This document shows positions 8,402-18,388 of a DNA stretch of 49,897 nucleotides, one piece after another. The position numbers and the translations under genes are program-made. Each line of letters starts with the position of its first letter. Within the stretch, counting starts at the first letter, position 1. The notes beneath the pieces are model-generated. The model was given only the letters and a program-made list of their open reading frames with translations. It had not been told where the DNA came from and made no database searches. The DNA comes from Actinomycetota bacterium. GTDB lineage: Bacteria > Actinomycetota > Acidimicrobiia > Acidimicrobiales > Ilumatobacteraceae. The stretch spans positions 1 to 49,897 of the forward strand of contig VFYV01000014.1 of assembly GCA_016871395.1 (NCBI GenBank). Reading direction: 5' to 3'.

Positions 8402-9037
8402 GTGACTTCAGGCGCTGCATCCGTTCCCACCCTCCATTGGTCCGACGCGAGCGTCGAGGTGCACAAACTCGTCGTTGGCCCCTTCGACAACAACGTGTTC
8501 GTCGTGCGCTGCCGATCGACCGGCGACGCGGTGCTCATCGACGCGGCCAACGAACACGAGAAATTGCTGGAGATCAGCGCTCGACTAGGAGTCCGACGGG
8601 TGCTGGAAACGCACGGACACCACGATCACATTCAGGCCATTCCCGCCATGCGTGAGGCCGGCTACGAGGTCGCGGTCACGGCCCTCGATGCTCCGATGCT
8701 GGGTGACCTCGGGTATGACGTGTTCTTGAGCCACGACGACATGATCGAGGTGGGTCGTCTGCGCTTGCAGTCGATTCTCAACCCCGGTCACACGCCGGGA
8801 TCGATTTCGTTCCGAGTGCTGGACACTCCGCTGTTGTTCACGGGAGACACCCTCTTCCCCGGGGGGCCGGGGGCGACCAAGTTTCCCGGGGGTGACTTCG
8901 ACACCATCATCGATTCCATCGACAACCTTCTCTTCGTACACCCCGCCGACACCATCGTGCTTCCCGGCCACGGGACCGACACCACCATCGGCGCCGAACG
9001 CCCCCACCTGAGGGAATGGGTGGACCGAGGGTGGTGA
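8402..9037 (+). CDS. glyoxalase II-like metallo-beta-lactamase-fold hydrolase
   Basis: The 211-residue protein carries the full MBL metal-binding set: HGHHDH at 71-76, His130 in NPGHTPGS, Asp149 in FTGDTLFPGG and His190 in LPGHGTDT. The spacing and the FTGDTLFPGG motif fit the glyoxalase II/hydroxyacylglutathione hydrolase-like subgroup that cleaves thioesters, but mycothiol-dependent or other substrates are equally possible in actinobacteria. GTG 8402 is the only sensible start; there is no Shine-Dalgarno, and TATGCG upstream (8385-8390) might be a -10 giving a very short leader. It is divergent from the LCP gene. Confidence 0.88.
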   Translation: MTSGAASVPTLHWSDASVEVHKLVVGPFDNNVFVVRCRSTGDAVLIDAANEHEKLLEISARLGVRRVLETHGHHDHIQAIPAMREAGYEVAVTALDAPMLGDLGYDVFLSHDDMIEVGRLRLQSILNPGHTPGSISFRVLDTPLLFTGDTLFPGGPGATKFPGGDFDTIIDSIDNLLFVHPADTIVLPGHGTDTTIGAERPHLREWVDRGW

Positions 9038-9177
9038 ATCCCCATCACCCGGTGGGATGGTGACACCCACCTCTGGGTCACGAAACGCCCCCGGTGCATT
9101 CCGACGGTCGTCCCCCTTCACGGTTTCGTGGTGAAATCCGACGAATTCCATCGATTCGCAACGCTGTATCGGTGCTG

Positions 9178-9360
9178 AGTGTCCCTCTTCGAAACTGGTT
9201 CGCGTTGGTTCCCGGCAGCATCGGATACCACGTGGCTCATCACGTCGACGCCGGGGTGCCCTTTGGCCACCTGGCGCGGTATCACCAGCATCGGATACCC
9301 CCGGTACTGCGACCCGTGGAGCGCCTTGCGCGCCGGTCGTTGATCGAAATGATCCTCTGA
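9178..9360 (+). pseudogene. C-terminal remnant of a fatty acid desaturase-like gene
   Basis: About 60 codons read SVPLRNWFALVPGSIGYHVA, then HHVDAGVPFGHLARYHQHR, ending at TGA 9358-9360. The HVAHH box followed by a VPF..L..YH segment is the third histidine motif and tail of membrane fatty acid desaturases and carotenoid hydroxylases. The open frame begins at 9094, but its first 28 residues show no similarity and no first or second histidine box exists upstream in any frame, so this is a truncated remnant rather than a gene. It fills most of the gap between the MBL gene and sufC. Confidence 0.5.
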
Positions 9361-9391
9361 CGTGGGCCGATGGTCGTATTTCACGGTCCCA

Positions 9392-9419
9392 AATTTCCAC
9401 TACGGTCATAGGGGAAATT
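9392..9419. promoter_or_regulatory. 28-bp inverted repeat, candidate operator of the suf operon
   Basis: The arms AATTTCCACTA (9392-9402) and TAGGGGAAATT (9409-9419) are complementary at 10 of 11 positions around a 6-base spacer. The repeat covers the -35 area of the sufC promoter, whose -10 is at 9432-9437, so a bound repressor would block RNA polymerase. A SufR- or other Fe-S/iron-sensing regulator is the natural candidate, but the sequence was not matched to a known operator. Confidence 0.65.
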
Positions 9420-9431
9420 AGGGGTCGCCTC

Positions 9432-9437
9432 TAGACT
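9432..9437 (+). promoter_or_regulatory. -10 box of leaderless sufC
   Basis: TAGACT ends seven bases before ATG 9445. No Shine-Dalgarno precedes the ATG, so the suf transcript is predicted to start at the start codon. Confidence 0.6.
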
Positions 9438-9444
9438 TCGGGTC

Positions 9445-10208
<764 letters not shown>

Positions 10209-10212
<4 letters not shown>

Positions 10213-11447
10213 TCAACTCGGTCGACTGGGCGGCCGTCAAGGCCGATTTTCCCGTTCTGCAACGTCGTATCGACGGCGAGCGACTGGTCTATCTCGACTC
10301 GGCCAATACGTCGCAGAAACCGAATGCGGTCATCGACGCGATGGCTGATTTCATGCGCCTCGGCTACGCCCCCATCAATCGAAGTGCCTACCGCTTGGCG
10401 GGCGAGGCCACCGACGCCTTCGAGGGCGCGCGGAACAAGGTCGCCCGTTTCATAAAAGCCCCGCACGCGCACGAGGTGGTGTTCACCAAGAACGCCACCG
10501 AATCGTCCAACCTGATCGCCGCATCGTGGGGTCGCACCAACCTCGATCGTGGAGACGCGGTGGTGCTGACGCACATGGAGCACCACGCCAACATCGTTCC
10601 GTGGCAAATGCTCGCCGCGGAGCGCGGAATCGAATTGCGTTGGATTCCCCTCACCGCCGACGGCGAACTCGACCTGTCGAATCTCGACACGTTGCTCGAC
10701 GGGGCCAAGGCGCTGTCCTTCACTGCCATGAGCAACGTGCTCGGAACCATCACACCGGTGACCGCGTTGTGTCGGGCCGCCCACGAGGCCGGCGCAGTGG
10801 CCATCGTCGACGCGTGCCAACACGTGCCGCACAACGTCACCGACGTGGGGGCCTGGGACGCCGACTTCGTCACCTTCAGCGGTCACAAGATGGTCGGACC
10901 GTCGGGCATCGGTGTTCTGTGGGGCCGCGAGAGCCTGCTCGACGCGATGCCCCCCTTCCTCGGCGGTGGAAACATGATTGCCGACGTGCGTCTCGACGGA
11001 TTCACCTGCGCCGACTTGCCCGCCAAATTCGAGGCCGGCACTCCCCCGATCGTGGAAGCGGTGGGCCTCGGAGCCGCCGTCGACTATCTCTCCAACATCG
11101 GCATGGCCAACGTGCGTCGCCATGAAATGAGCCTCACCTCTCATGCCCTCGAGACCCTCACTGCGCGGTACGGCGACGACATCACCATCCACGGTCCGCG
11201 TAATCCCGAGGTTCGTGGCGCGGTGCTGAGTTTCGCCTTTCGCGACATCCACCCCCACGACATCAGTCAGGTGCTGGACGAGAAGAACGTCTGCGTACGA
11301 GCAGGTCACCACTGCGCCAAACCACTCATGCGTCTTCTGGGCGCCAATGCCACCGTCCGCGCCAGTTTCTACATCTACAACGACGAGTCCGATGCCGATG
11401 CTCTTGCCGATGCCCTCGACGGTGCAAGCGATATCTTCGGCTTCTGA
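10209..11447 (+). CDS. sufS: SufS cysteine desulfurase
   Basis: The 412-residue PLP enzyme converts cysteine to alanine and passes persulfide sulfur to SufU for Fe-S cluster assembly. Group II features: NRSAYRLAGEATDAFEGAR (the His usually found here is replaced by Tyr), THMEHHANIVPWQ, the PLP-binding lysine in SGHKMVGPSG (Lys227), and the catalytic cysteine in VRAGHHCAKPLM (Cys369). Length is normal for SufS. The ATG overlaps the sufC stop (ATGA). A second, IscS-like desulfurase at 34582-35730 serves another branch. Confidence 0.94.
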
Positions 11448-11464
11448 AACAAGAGAGGAACACG

Positions 11465-11902
11465 ATGCCCGGCCTCGAAGATCTGTACCGAGAGATAATC
11501 CTCGATCACTATCGCTCACCCCGCAACCGCGGTGAGCTACCACCGCCGGCCAACAAGGCCGAGGGTCACAACCCACTCTGCGGCGACGAGATCACGGTGT
11601 ACGTGCAGGTCGACGGAGATGTGATCTCCGATGTGAAGGTGTCGGGCCAAGGATGCAGCATCTCGCAGAGCTCGGCGTCGATGATGTCGCAGGCCATCAA
11701 GGGTCGGTCGCTCGACGAGGTTCGCGCTCTGGTGCGCCGTTTCAAGGTGATGATGTCCATCGAGGAAGACAGCGACGACGCGGGCGCACCGGCGGTGAAG
11801 TTGGGTGACCTCGAGGCGCTGCAGGGCGTCGTGAAATTCCCGGTACGTATCAAGTGCGCCACCCTGGCGTGGAACACCCTCGTGGAAGCACTCGACGCCT
11901 GA
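11465..11902 (+). CDS. sufU: SufU, zinc-dependent sulfurtransferase partner of SufS
   Basis: The 145-residue protein has Cys39 and Asp41 in NPLCGDEITV, Cys64 in GQGCSISQSS and Cys131 in IKCATLAW. This is the Cys-Asp-Cys-Cys zinc set of SufU, and the roughly 20-residue insertion between Cys64 and Cys131 separates SufU from IscU. SufU accepts persulfide sulfur from SufS. AAGAGAGG stands upstream of ATG 11465, 17 bases after sufS, consistent with one transcript. It ends the operon; the next gene has its own upstream hairpin. Confidence 0.93.
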   Translation: MPGLEDLYREIILDHYRSPRNRGELPPPANKAEGHNPLCGDEITVYVQVDGDVISDVKVSGQGCSISQSSASMMSQAIKGRSLDEVRALVRRFKVMMSIEEDSDDAGAPAVKLGDLEALQGVVKFPVRIKCATLAWNTLVEALDA

Positions 11903-11926
11903 CGACTCGATCCTCTGAGGGAGTTA

Positions 11927-11942
11927 CTGCCAGTAGTGGCAG
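11927..11942. repeat. perfect hairpin upstream of the RNase Z-like hydrolase gene
   Basis: CTGCCA and TGGCAG pair perfectly around GTAG, ending nine bases before GTG 11952. It could be an operator, a translation-controlling hairpin or a weak end to the suf transcript; there is no T tract. Confidence 0.5.
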
Positions 11943-11951
11943 GATGTCGGC

Positions 11952-12794
11952 GTGAAGATCACTCTGCTGGGCACAGGTAGTCCCATTCCCGACCCGAATC
12001 GAGCCGGCCCGTGCACCCTGGTGCAGACCGGCGAACGCAACATCATGGTCGACTGCGGACGAGGTGCACTGATGCGCCTCATGGCAGCCGGCCTGCTGCC
12101 CGCGATGGTGGACACCTTGCTGATCACCCACCTTCACAGCGATCACATCACCGACGTGAACGACCTCATCACCACGCGTTGGGTGATGCAACCGGTGCAC
12201 ACACCGCTGGACGTCTTCGGCCCCGCCGGTACCGGGGCGATGATCGACGCCCTGATGCGCATGTTGGAATTGGATCAGCAATATCGCCACGACCACCACG
12301 AGGATCTACGTGCCAACGGGCCGCTACTGGTCAACGTGACCGAAGTCGGACCCGACGAGACGTTGACCATCGGTGCGACCTCGGTGACCACGTACGCCAC
12401 CGATCACCGACCCGTGAGGCCCACCATCGGATTCCGGCTGGAACACGGGGGAAAGTCGGTCGCGCTGGCCGGTGACACGGTGCCGTGCGCGGGCGTGGAC
12501 GCCATGTGCGCAAACGCCGACGTATACGTGCAGACCGTGATTCGAGAGGATCTGGTGAATCTCGTGGCCGGGGTCGTACCCACCGGGGCTCGCTTCCGGG
12601 ACATCCTCGACTACCACTCGACGGTGGAGCAGGCGGCCCAGACCGCGGCTCGCACCGGCGTGAAGCATCTGATGCTGACGCATTACGTGCCTCCGATGCA
12701 ACCGGGGCAAGAGGACGAATGGCGTGGGTTGGCCGCCGCGCACTTCGATGGGGAGATCATCGTGGGGCCCGATCTCACCTTCACCGAGATCTGA
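11952..12794 (+). CDS. RNase Z-like metallo-beta-lactamase-fold hydrolase
   Basis: The 280-residue protein begins with the KITLLGTGSPIPDP strand-loop typical of the RNase Z/ElaC and arylsulfatase-like MBL branch and carries the zinc motif HLHSDH at 60-65. Further ligands are expected at YATDHRPVRP, LAGDTVPC and LTHYVPPMQP. Whether it processes tRNA 3' ends or hydrolyses small molecules is not clear: the flexible arm of true RNase Z is not evident. GTG 11952 is the first start in frame. It probably has its own control through the hairpin just upstream. Confidence 0.82.
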   Translation: MKITLLGTGSPIPDPNRAGPCTLVQTGERNIMVDCGRGALMRLMAAGLLPAMVDTLLITHLHSDHITDVNDLITTRWVMQPVHTPLDVFGPAGTGAMIDALMRMLELDQQYRHDHHEDLRANGPLLVNVTEVGPDETLTIGATSVTTYATDHRPVRPTIGFRLEHGGKSVALAGDTVPCAGVDAMCANADVYVQTVIREDLVNLVAGVVPTGARFRDILDYHSTVEQAAQTAARTGVKHLMLTHYVPPMQPGQEDEWRGLAAAHFDGEIIVGPDLTFTEI

Positions 12795-12801
12795 CCAAGA
12801 C

Positions 12802-12840
12802 CACCTCGAAGTTCACCGGCTACGAATCGACTTCGGGGTG
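12802..12840. terminator. possible terminator hairpin after the RNase Z-like gene
   Basis: CACCTCGAAG (12802-12811) can pair with CTTCGGGGTG (12831-12840), nine Watson-Crick pairs and one G-U, with a 19-base loop. It lies eight bases after the stop codon. No T run follows, as is common in GC-rich actinobacteria, so the call is tentative. Confidence 0.35.
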
Positions 12841-12871
12841 TTGGTGAGAGACATCGCTTCGCGAAGTCGAC

Positions 12872-13846
12872 TCACGCTTCGGACAGGCCCCGCATCGACG
12901 ACTGCTTCGACTGTTGCTCGGTGAACCATCGATACGTGGCGCGGATGCCGCGATCGAGGTCGTACGACGGTGACCAACCGAGGTCGCTCAAGCGACTGAC
13001 GTCCAGCACCTTGCGGGGAGTTCCGTCGGGCTTCGAGGTGTCGAACACCAAACGGGACGATGGATGCACGATGTCGCGCACCTTTTCGGCCAACTCACGG
13101 ATGCTGAGATCGACGCCAGTGCCCACGTTGATGTGCGAGTCGTCGCTGTAGTTCTCCATCAGGAACACGCAGGCGTCAGCGAGGTCGGCGACGTGCAGGA
13201 ACTCGCGCATGGGGCTGCCGGTGCCCCAGATCTCGACCTCGTCCTCGCCCGACTGCTTGGCGTCGTGGAACTTTCGAATGAGGGCCGGCAAGACGTGGCT
13301 CGAAACCAGGTCGAAGTTGTCGTTGGGGCCGTACAGGTTGGTCGGCATCGCCGAGATGAAGTCGCTGCCGTACTGACGGCGATAAGCCTGACACAACTTG
13401 ATGCCGGCGATCTTGGCGACGGCGTACCACTCGTTGGTGGGCTCGAGCGGACCGGTGAGAAGCTGGTCCTCGGTGATGGGCTGAGTGGCGTGTCGCGGGT
13501 AGATGCACGAGCTACCGAGGTAGAGAAGCTTGGTGACTTTCGCGCGATGGCTCGCCTCGACCACCGTTCCGTGAATCATCAGATTGTCGTAGATGAACTC
13601 GGCCGGTCGGGTGCTGTTGGCCAGGATGCCACCCACCGTGCCGGCCACCAGAAAGACGTAGTCGGGACGGTTTCTCTCGAACCACACGTTGACCGCACCC
13701 TGGTCGCGCAGATCGAGTTCGCGTCGCGTCGCGGTGAGGATGTTCGTGAAACCCGCCTCGTCGAGGTGGCGGACCACGGCGCTTCCGACCAAGCCAGCGT
13801 GACCAGCCACGTACACCCGCGCGTCCTTCGGCATCGGCTGAAACAC
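12872..13846 (-). CDS. fcl: GDP-L-fucose synthase
   Basis: The 324-residue extended SDR enzyme converts GDP-4-keto-6-deoxymannose to GDP-L-fucose with NADPH. It shows the nucleotide loop GHAGLVG (15-21), the Ser in LGSSCIYP (110-117), the catalytic NEWYAVAKIAG with Tyr141 and Lys145, and the family-typical MPTNLYGPNDNF. GTG 13846 is chosen over the internal ATG 13834 because GGAGGT sits six bases upstream of the GTG. No GDP-mannose dehydratase gene (gmd) is nearby, so the partner must be elsewhere. Activated fucose would feed surface polysaccharide synthesis. Confidence 0.92.
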   Translation of the reverse strand: MFQPMPKDARVYVAGHAGLVGSAVVRHLDEAGFTNILTATRRELDLRDQGAVNVWFERNRPDYVFLVAGTVGGILANSTRPAEFIYDNLMIHGTVVEASHRAKVTKLLYLGSSCIYPRHATQPITEDQLLTGPLEPTNEWYAVAKIAGIKLCQAYRRQYGSDFISAMPTNLYGPNDNFDLVSSHVLPALIRKFHDAKQSGEDEVEIWGTGSPMREFLHVADLADACVFLMENYSDDSHINVGTGVDLSIRELAEKVRDIVHPSSRLVFDTSKPDGTPRKVLDVSRLSDLGWSPSYDLDRGIRATYRWFTEQQSKQSSMRGLSEA

Positions 13847-13865
13847 GATTACACCTCCGGCGGCA

Positions 13866-13898
13866 AGGCTACCCGTCGATGTCGATCGACGATCGACA
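13866..13898 (-). promoter_or_regulatory. fcl promoter with a 19-bp perfect palindrome over the -35 region
   Basis: On the minus strand a TAGCCT -10 (complement of 13866-13871) lies upstream of the fcl Shine-Dalgarno. The perfect palindrome TGTCGATCGACGATCGACA occupies 13880-13898, where the -35 would fall. It also touches the stop codon of the serine hydrolase gene, so it could instead act as that gene's terminator. Confidence 0.5.
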
Positions 13899-13899
13899 C

Positions 13900-15141
13900 T
13901 CAGTCGACGAGCGCTTGATGCAGAAAAGTCTTGAATTGGCTACGAATCGGGTATGTGCTCGATGGCATCAACTGCGTCATGAACACCGCGGTGATGTCCT
14001 CCACGGGATCGACCATGAACCAGGTGCTCGCCGCACCGCCCCATCCGAAGTCTCCGACCGAGCCGGGCACCTTGGCCTTCACCGGGTCGATGGTGACGCT
14101 CACACCGAGGCCGAAACCGACACCGTCATAGGCCGTCTCCGACGCCAGGGGACGTCCGAAGTCGGTGAGATCGGAGTTGTTCGGAAGATGGTTGGTGGCC
14201 ATGAGTTCGATGGTGCGCGGCGACAACAAGTGGTTTCCGTCGACCTCTCCGCCGCGTCGTAGGAACTCGGCGAAGCGCACGTAATCGGCCATCGTCGACA
14301 CCAAACCCCCGCCACCGAACTCGCCTGGGGGCTCGTGGAGAGCGCCCTGGCCCGCGGTTCCCAAGCGCACCGCTTTGTCGACACCCGGCAACTTGCCGTA
14401 CAGACCGGCAAGTCGTTCCGCTTTGCTCTCATCGACGAACCATTCGGTGTCGGTCATGCCGAGTGGATCGAAAATGCGCTCTTGCATGAAGTCCCGCAGA
14501 CGTGTGCCACTGGCCACCTCGACCACGCGGCCGAGCACGTCGATGGAGGTCGAATAGTTCCATTCGGTGCCGGGCTGGAACACCAGTGGTAACGATGCCA
14601 GCTGTTGGCACACCTCTTCGAGATTCTTGCCCTTGGGCCAACCCCACTCCATGCCACTCTTGCGGTAAATCGCGTCGACCGGATGAGCGAACATGAACCC
14701 GTAGGTGAGGCCCGCGGTGTGCGAGAACAAATGCCACAACTGCATCACCTCGGTGATGGGTTCCAACTGCGGATTCGTCTCGGATCCGGCGCGCCACACC
14801 TTGGTGTCGGCGAATTCGGGGATGAAGTTGCTCACCGGATCCTTCAGTTCGAAGGCGCCTTCCTCCCACAACATCAAAGCGGCGATGGCGGTGATCGGTT
14901 TCGACATGGAATAGATGCGCCAGATGGTGTCGTCAGCCACCGGACGTGCGGCCTCGATGTCGGCCATGCCGTACGTCGAGTCGAATACGTTGTGACCGCC
15001 ACGGTTGACGCTGATGTGCCAACCGGCCAACTTCTCGTCGTCGACCAAACGACCGAAGTGGCCATTCATTCGGCTCAGGCGTTCGGCACTGAATCCAGCG
15101 TCGCGAGGGTCGAGACGGGGAAGACCACTGATGATTGCCAT
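13900..15141 (-). CDS. serine beta-lactamase-like hydrolase/esterase
   Basis: The 413-residue protein belongs to the class C beta-lactamase/penicillin-binding-like family (PF00144). The nucleophile motif is SxxK in YSMSKPITA (Ser78, Lys81); the second motif, normally YxN, reads YST around Tyr196 in GTEWNYSTSID; the third is in the GWGGAAST region. There is no signal peptide, so it is probably a cytoplasmic EstB-type esterase or lactone hydrolase rather than a true beta-lactamase. The start at ATG 15141 is supported by TACGGT six bases upstream. Confidence 0.87.
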   Translation of the reverse strand: MAIISGLPRLDPRDAGFSAERLSRMNGHFGRLVDDEKLAGWHISVNRGGHNVFDSTYGMADIEAARPVADDTIWRIYSMSKPITAIAALMLWEEGAFELKDPVSNFIPEFADTKVWRAGSETNPQLEPITEVMQLWHLFSHTAGLTYGFMFAHPVDAIYRKSGMEWGWPKGKNLEEVCQQLASLPLVFQPGTEWNYSTSIDVLGRVVEVASGTRLRDFMQERIFDPLGMTDTEWFVDESKAERLAGLYGKLPGVDKAVRLGTAGQGALHEPPGEFGGGGLVSTMADYVRFAEFLRRGGEVDGNHLLSPRTIELMATNHLPNNSDLTDFGRPLASETAYDGVGFGLGVSVTIDPVKAKVPGSVGDFGWGGAASTWFMVDPVEDITAVFMTQLMPSSTYPIRSQFKTFLHQALVD

Positions 15142-15147
15142 ACGTCA

Positions 15148-15153
15148 ACCGTA
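15148..15153 (-). promoter_or_regulatory. -10 box of the leaderless serine hydrolase gene
   Basis: TACGGT on the minus strand ends six bases before ATG 15141. Confidence 0.6.
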
Positions 15154-15317
15154 GGCGAGGACGTACGACCTCTCGGTCACCGACGCGACCGACTCAAGAC
15201 GCGGACCCAGAATCGAGCCGTCCACGGAGGTCGCCGAAGGAGAAGACCACTGCCTCGGACAGTCACGACCGGCACGCGGAGCCTTCGAACCCTTCGACGG
15301 GGTTAGCCCCCGACGGC

Positions 15318-15692
15318 TCAGGGTTGCCCCGCCTCCTGGGCCGCGATCTCAGCCCTCACGGCGTCCATGTCGAGGGAGCGCGCTTGGCCCACCAGTTCCT
15401 CCAACTTGTGCTGCGGCAACGCCCCGGCTTGGTTGTACAGCAACACCTGTTGGCGAAAGATCATGAGGGTCGGGATGGACTGGATACCGAAGGCCCCGGC
15501 CAAGGCAGGTTGAGCCTCGGTGTCGACCTTGCCGAAGATCACGTCGGGATTGGCCGATGCCACCGCGTCGTAGACCGGCGCGAACGAGCGGCAGGGGCCA
15601 CACCACGAGGCCCAGAAATCGACCAGAACCATGTCGTTTTCTTCGATCGTGGATTCGAAGTTTTCTTGCGTCAATTCGACTGCCGACCCCAT
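15318..15692 (-). CDS. thioredoxin
   Basis: The 124-residue cytoplasmic protein has the thioredoxin active site FWASWCGPCRSFAPV with redox cysteines 31 and 34, and the cis-proline region IQSIPTLMIF. It reduces protein disulfides and is itself reduced by thioredoxin reductase. It runs slightly past the usual 105-110 residues with an Ala/Glu-rich tail. GGGAG lies six bases before ATG 15692, so it is not leaderless. It stands alone, divergent from a small hypothetical gene. Confidence 0.93.
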   Translation of the reverse strand: MGSAVELTQENFESTIEENDMVLVDFWASWCGPCRSFAPVYDAVASANPDVIFGKVDTEAQPALAGAFGIQSIPTLMIFRQQVLLYNQAGALPQHKLEELVGQARSLDMDAVRAEIAAQEAGQP

Positions 15693-15902
15693 GTCGGACT
15701 CCCGTCCCGAGCGAACCGTCCACTCGACACCACCGGTCTACACCCCCAACAAACTGGGGATACTCGAGCAAGTGTGACGATCTTCACATGGACAGAAAAT
15801 CGACCACATTGCGTGGACACGGGCGGTCTCGATCGTTAGTTTTCCCGCGCCCCTCGAACGGGCGTCCACCCACCCTCGACATTTCACCGGGAGGTCTGTC
15901 CC

Positions 15903-16091
15903 ATGAACACCCGATCGACCCCCGTGGTCCCTCCGACCACCAAGACGGTCGTTTCGACGTCTGATACCACCGTGATGGGCGAGTATCCGGGTAAGGGCAT
16001 TGGTTACGACTGGCGGGCGGTCATCGCCGAGGTCGAGGCACAACTGCTCGATGCCGAGCTGGCTTTCCTCGCCAGCACCCCCGTCGACTGA
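15903..16091 (+). CDS. small hypothetical protein, 62 residues
   Basis: I do not recognise this family. The case for a real gene is a strong GGGAGGT Shine-Dalgarno close before ATG 15903 and a TAGTTT box at 15837-15842 that could be its -10. The N-terminal 25 residues are Thr/Val/Pro-rich and probably disordered; the C-terminal part (YDWRAVIAEVEAQLLDAELA) predicts one amphipathic acidic helix. No membrane segment or signal peptide is visible. It lies between divergent thioredoxin and the leuA leader and has no evident link to either. Confidence 0.5.
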   Translation: MNTRSTPVVPPTTKTVVSTSDTTVMGEYPGKGIGYDWRAVIAEVEAQLLDAELAFLASTPVD

Positions 16092-16180
16092 TACCAGCAA
16101 GAGGTCGTCTCGTCGGCTCCCACACGAGGTCGACTCTGCGGGGTTCGTTCGCTCCGGAAGCGGGCGAGCCGGCGAAAGCG

Positions 16181-16210
16181 TTGCGGGTCTGCGACACGGC
16201 TCGGTAGGGT
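16181..16210 (+). promoter_or_regulatory. promoter of the leuA leader
   Basis: TTGCGG (16181-16186) and TAGGGT (16205-16210) form -35 and -10 boxes with an 18-base spacer. The -10 ends seven bases before GTG 16218, so transcription should start at the first base of the leader peptide. Confidence 0.7.
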
Positions 16211-16217
16211 CAGGCGC

Positions 16218-16250
16218 GTGACGTTCCTGACCGGCCTCCTTCTTATGTAG
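16218..16250 (+). CDS. leuL: leucine leader peptide (attenuator sensor)
   Basis: Ten codons, GTG ACG TTC CTG ACC GGC CTC CTT CTT ATG then TAG, encode (f)M-T-F-L-T-G-L-L-L-M. Four of ten residues are leucine, three of them consecutive and using CTC and CTT codons. It is followed by a strong hairpin and a T-run terminator before leuA, the layout of a ribosome-mediated attenuator: leucine shortage stalls the ribosome and should prevent termination. The frame has no Shine-Dalgarno and starts at the predicted transcription start, so it would be translated as a leaderless mRNA. Confidence 0.8.
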   Translation: MTFLTGLLLM

Positions 16251-18113
<1,863 letters not shown>

Positions 18114-18135
18114 CGACTCGAGGCGCGTCGGGCAC

Positions 18136-18167
18136 TATCGTTCGTTGCGAGATCGCGGGTCGCGATC
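18136..18167 (+). promoter_or_regulatory. ferredoxin promoter and leader palindrome
   Basis: TATCGT (18136-18141) is a good -10, giving a leader of about 40 bases. In that leader GATCGCG (18151-18157) and CGCGATC (18161-18167) are perfectly complementary around GGT, 20 bases before the start codon. Confidence 0.45.
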
Positions 18168-18187
18168 CTGGGCTGGAAGGAAACGAC

Positions 18188-18379
18188 ATGAAGATCTCGG
18201 TTGATTTCGACGTCTGTGCCTCGACCGGCAGCTGCGTGCAGGTCTGCCCCGAAGTGTTCGAGGTTCGTAGCGATGGTTACCTCTACATCCTGCAGGAAAA
18301 CCCCGGCGAGGAGTTGCGCGCCAAGGTCGAGCAAGCCGCCGACCTGTGCCCCACCGCCGCCATCACGGTCGAGGGCTGA
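18188..18379 (+). CDS. single-cluster ferredoxin, probably 3Fe-4S
   Basis: The 63-residue protein reads MKISVDFDVCASTGSCVQVC, then PEVFEVRSDG, and ends ADLCPTAAITVEG. Cys10, Cys16 and the Cys of LCPT align with the three ligands of actinobacterial 3Fe-4S ferredoxins; the position of the second cysteine of a 4Fe-4S motif is Thr13. An extra Cys20 precedes the conserved Pro. Such ferredoxins pass electrons to P450s or other oxygenases, but no such partner is adjacent, so the client is unknown. AAGGAAA precedes ATG 18188. pyrF follows after nine bases and is probably co-transcribed. Confidence 0.88.
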   Translation: MKISVDFDVCASTGSCVQVCPEVFEVRSDGYLYILQENPGEELRAKVEQAADLCPTAAITVEG

Positions 18380-18388
18380 GACAGCGTC

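Noticed and set aside
13064-13918. 284-codon plus-strand frame
   Set aside because: It is antisense to GDP-fucose synthase, whose active-site residues are intact.
15142-15317. Gap between serine hydrolase and thioredoxin genes examined for a small gene
   Set aside because: No start with a ribosome site or leaderless -10 leads into a credible frame; it holds only the hydrolase promoter.
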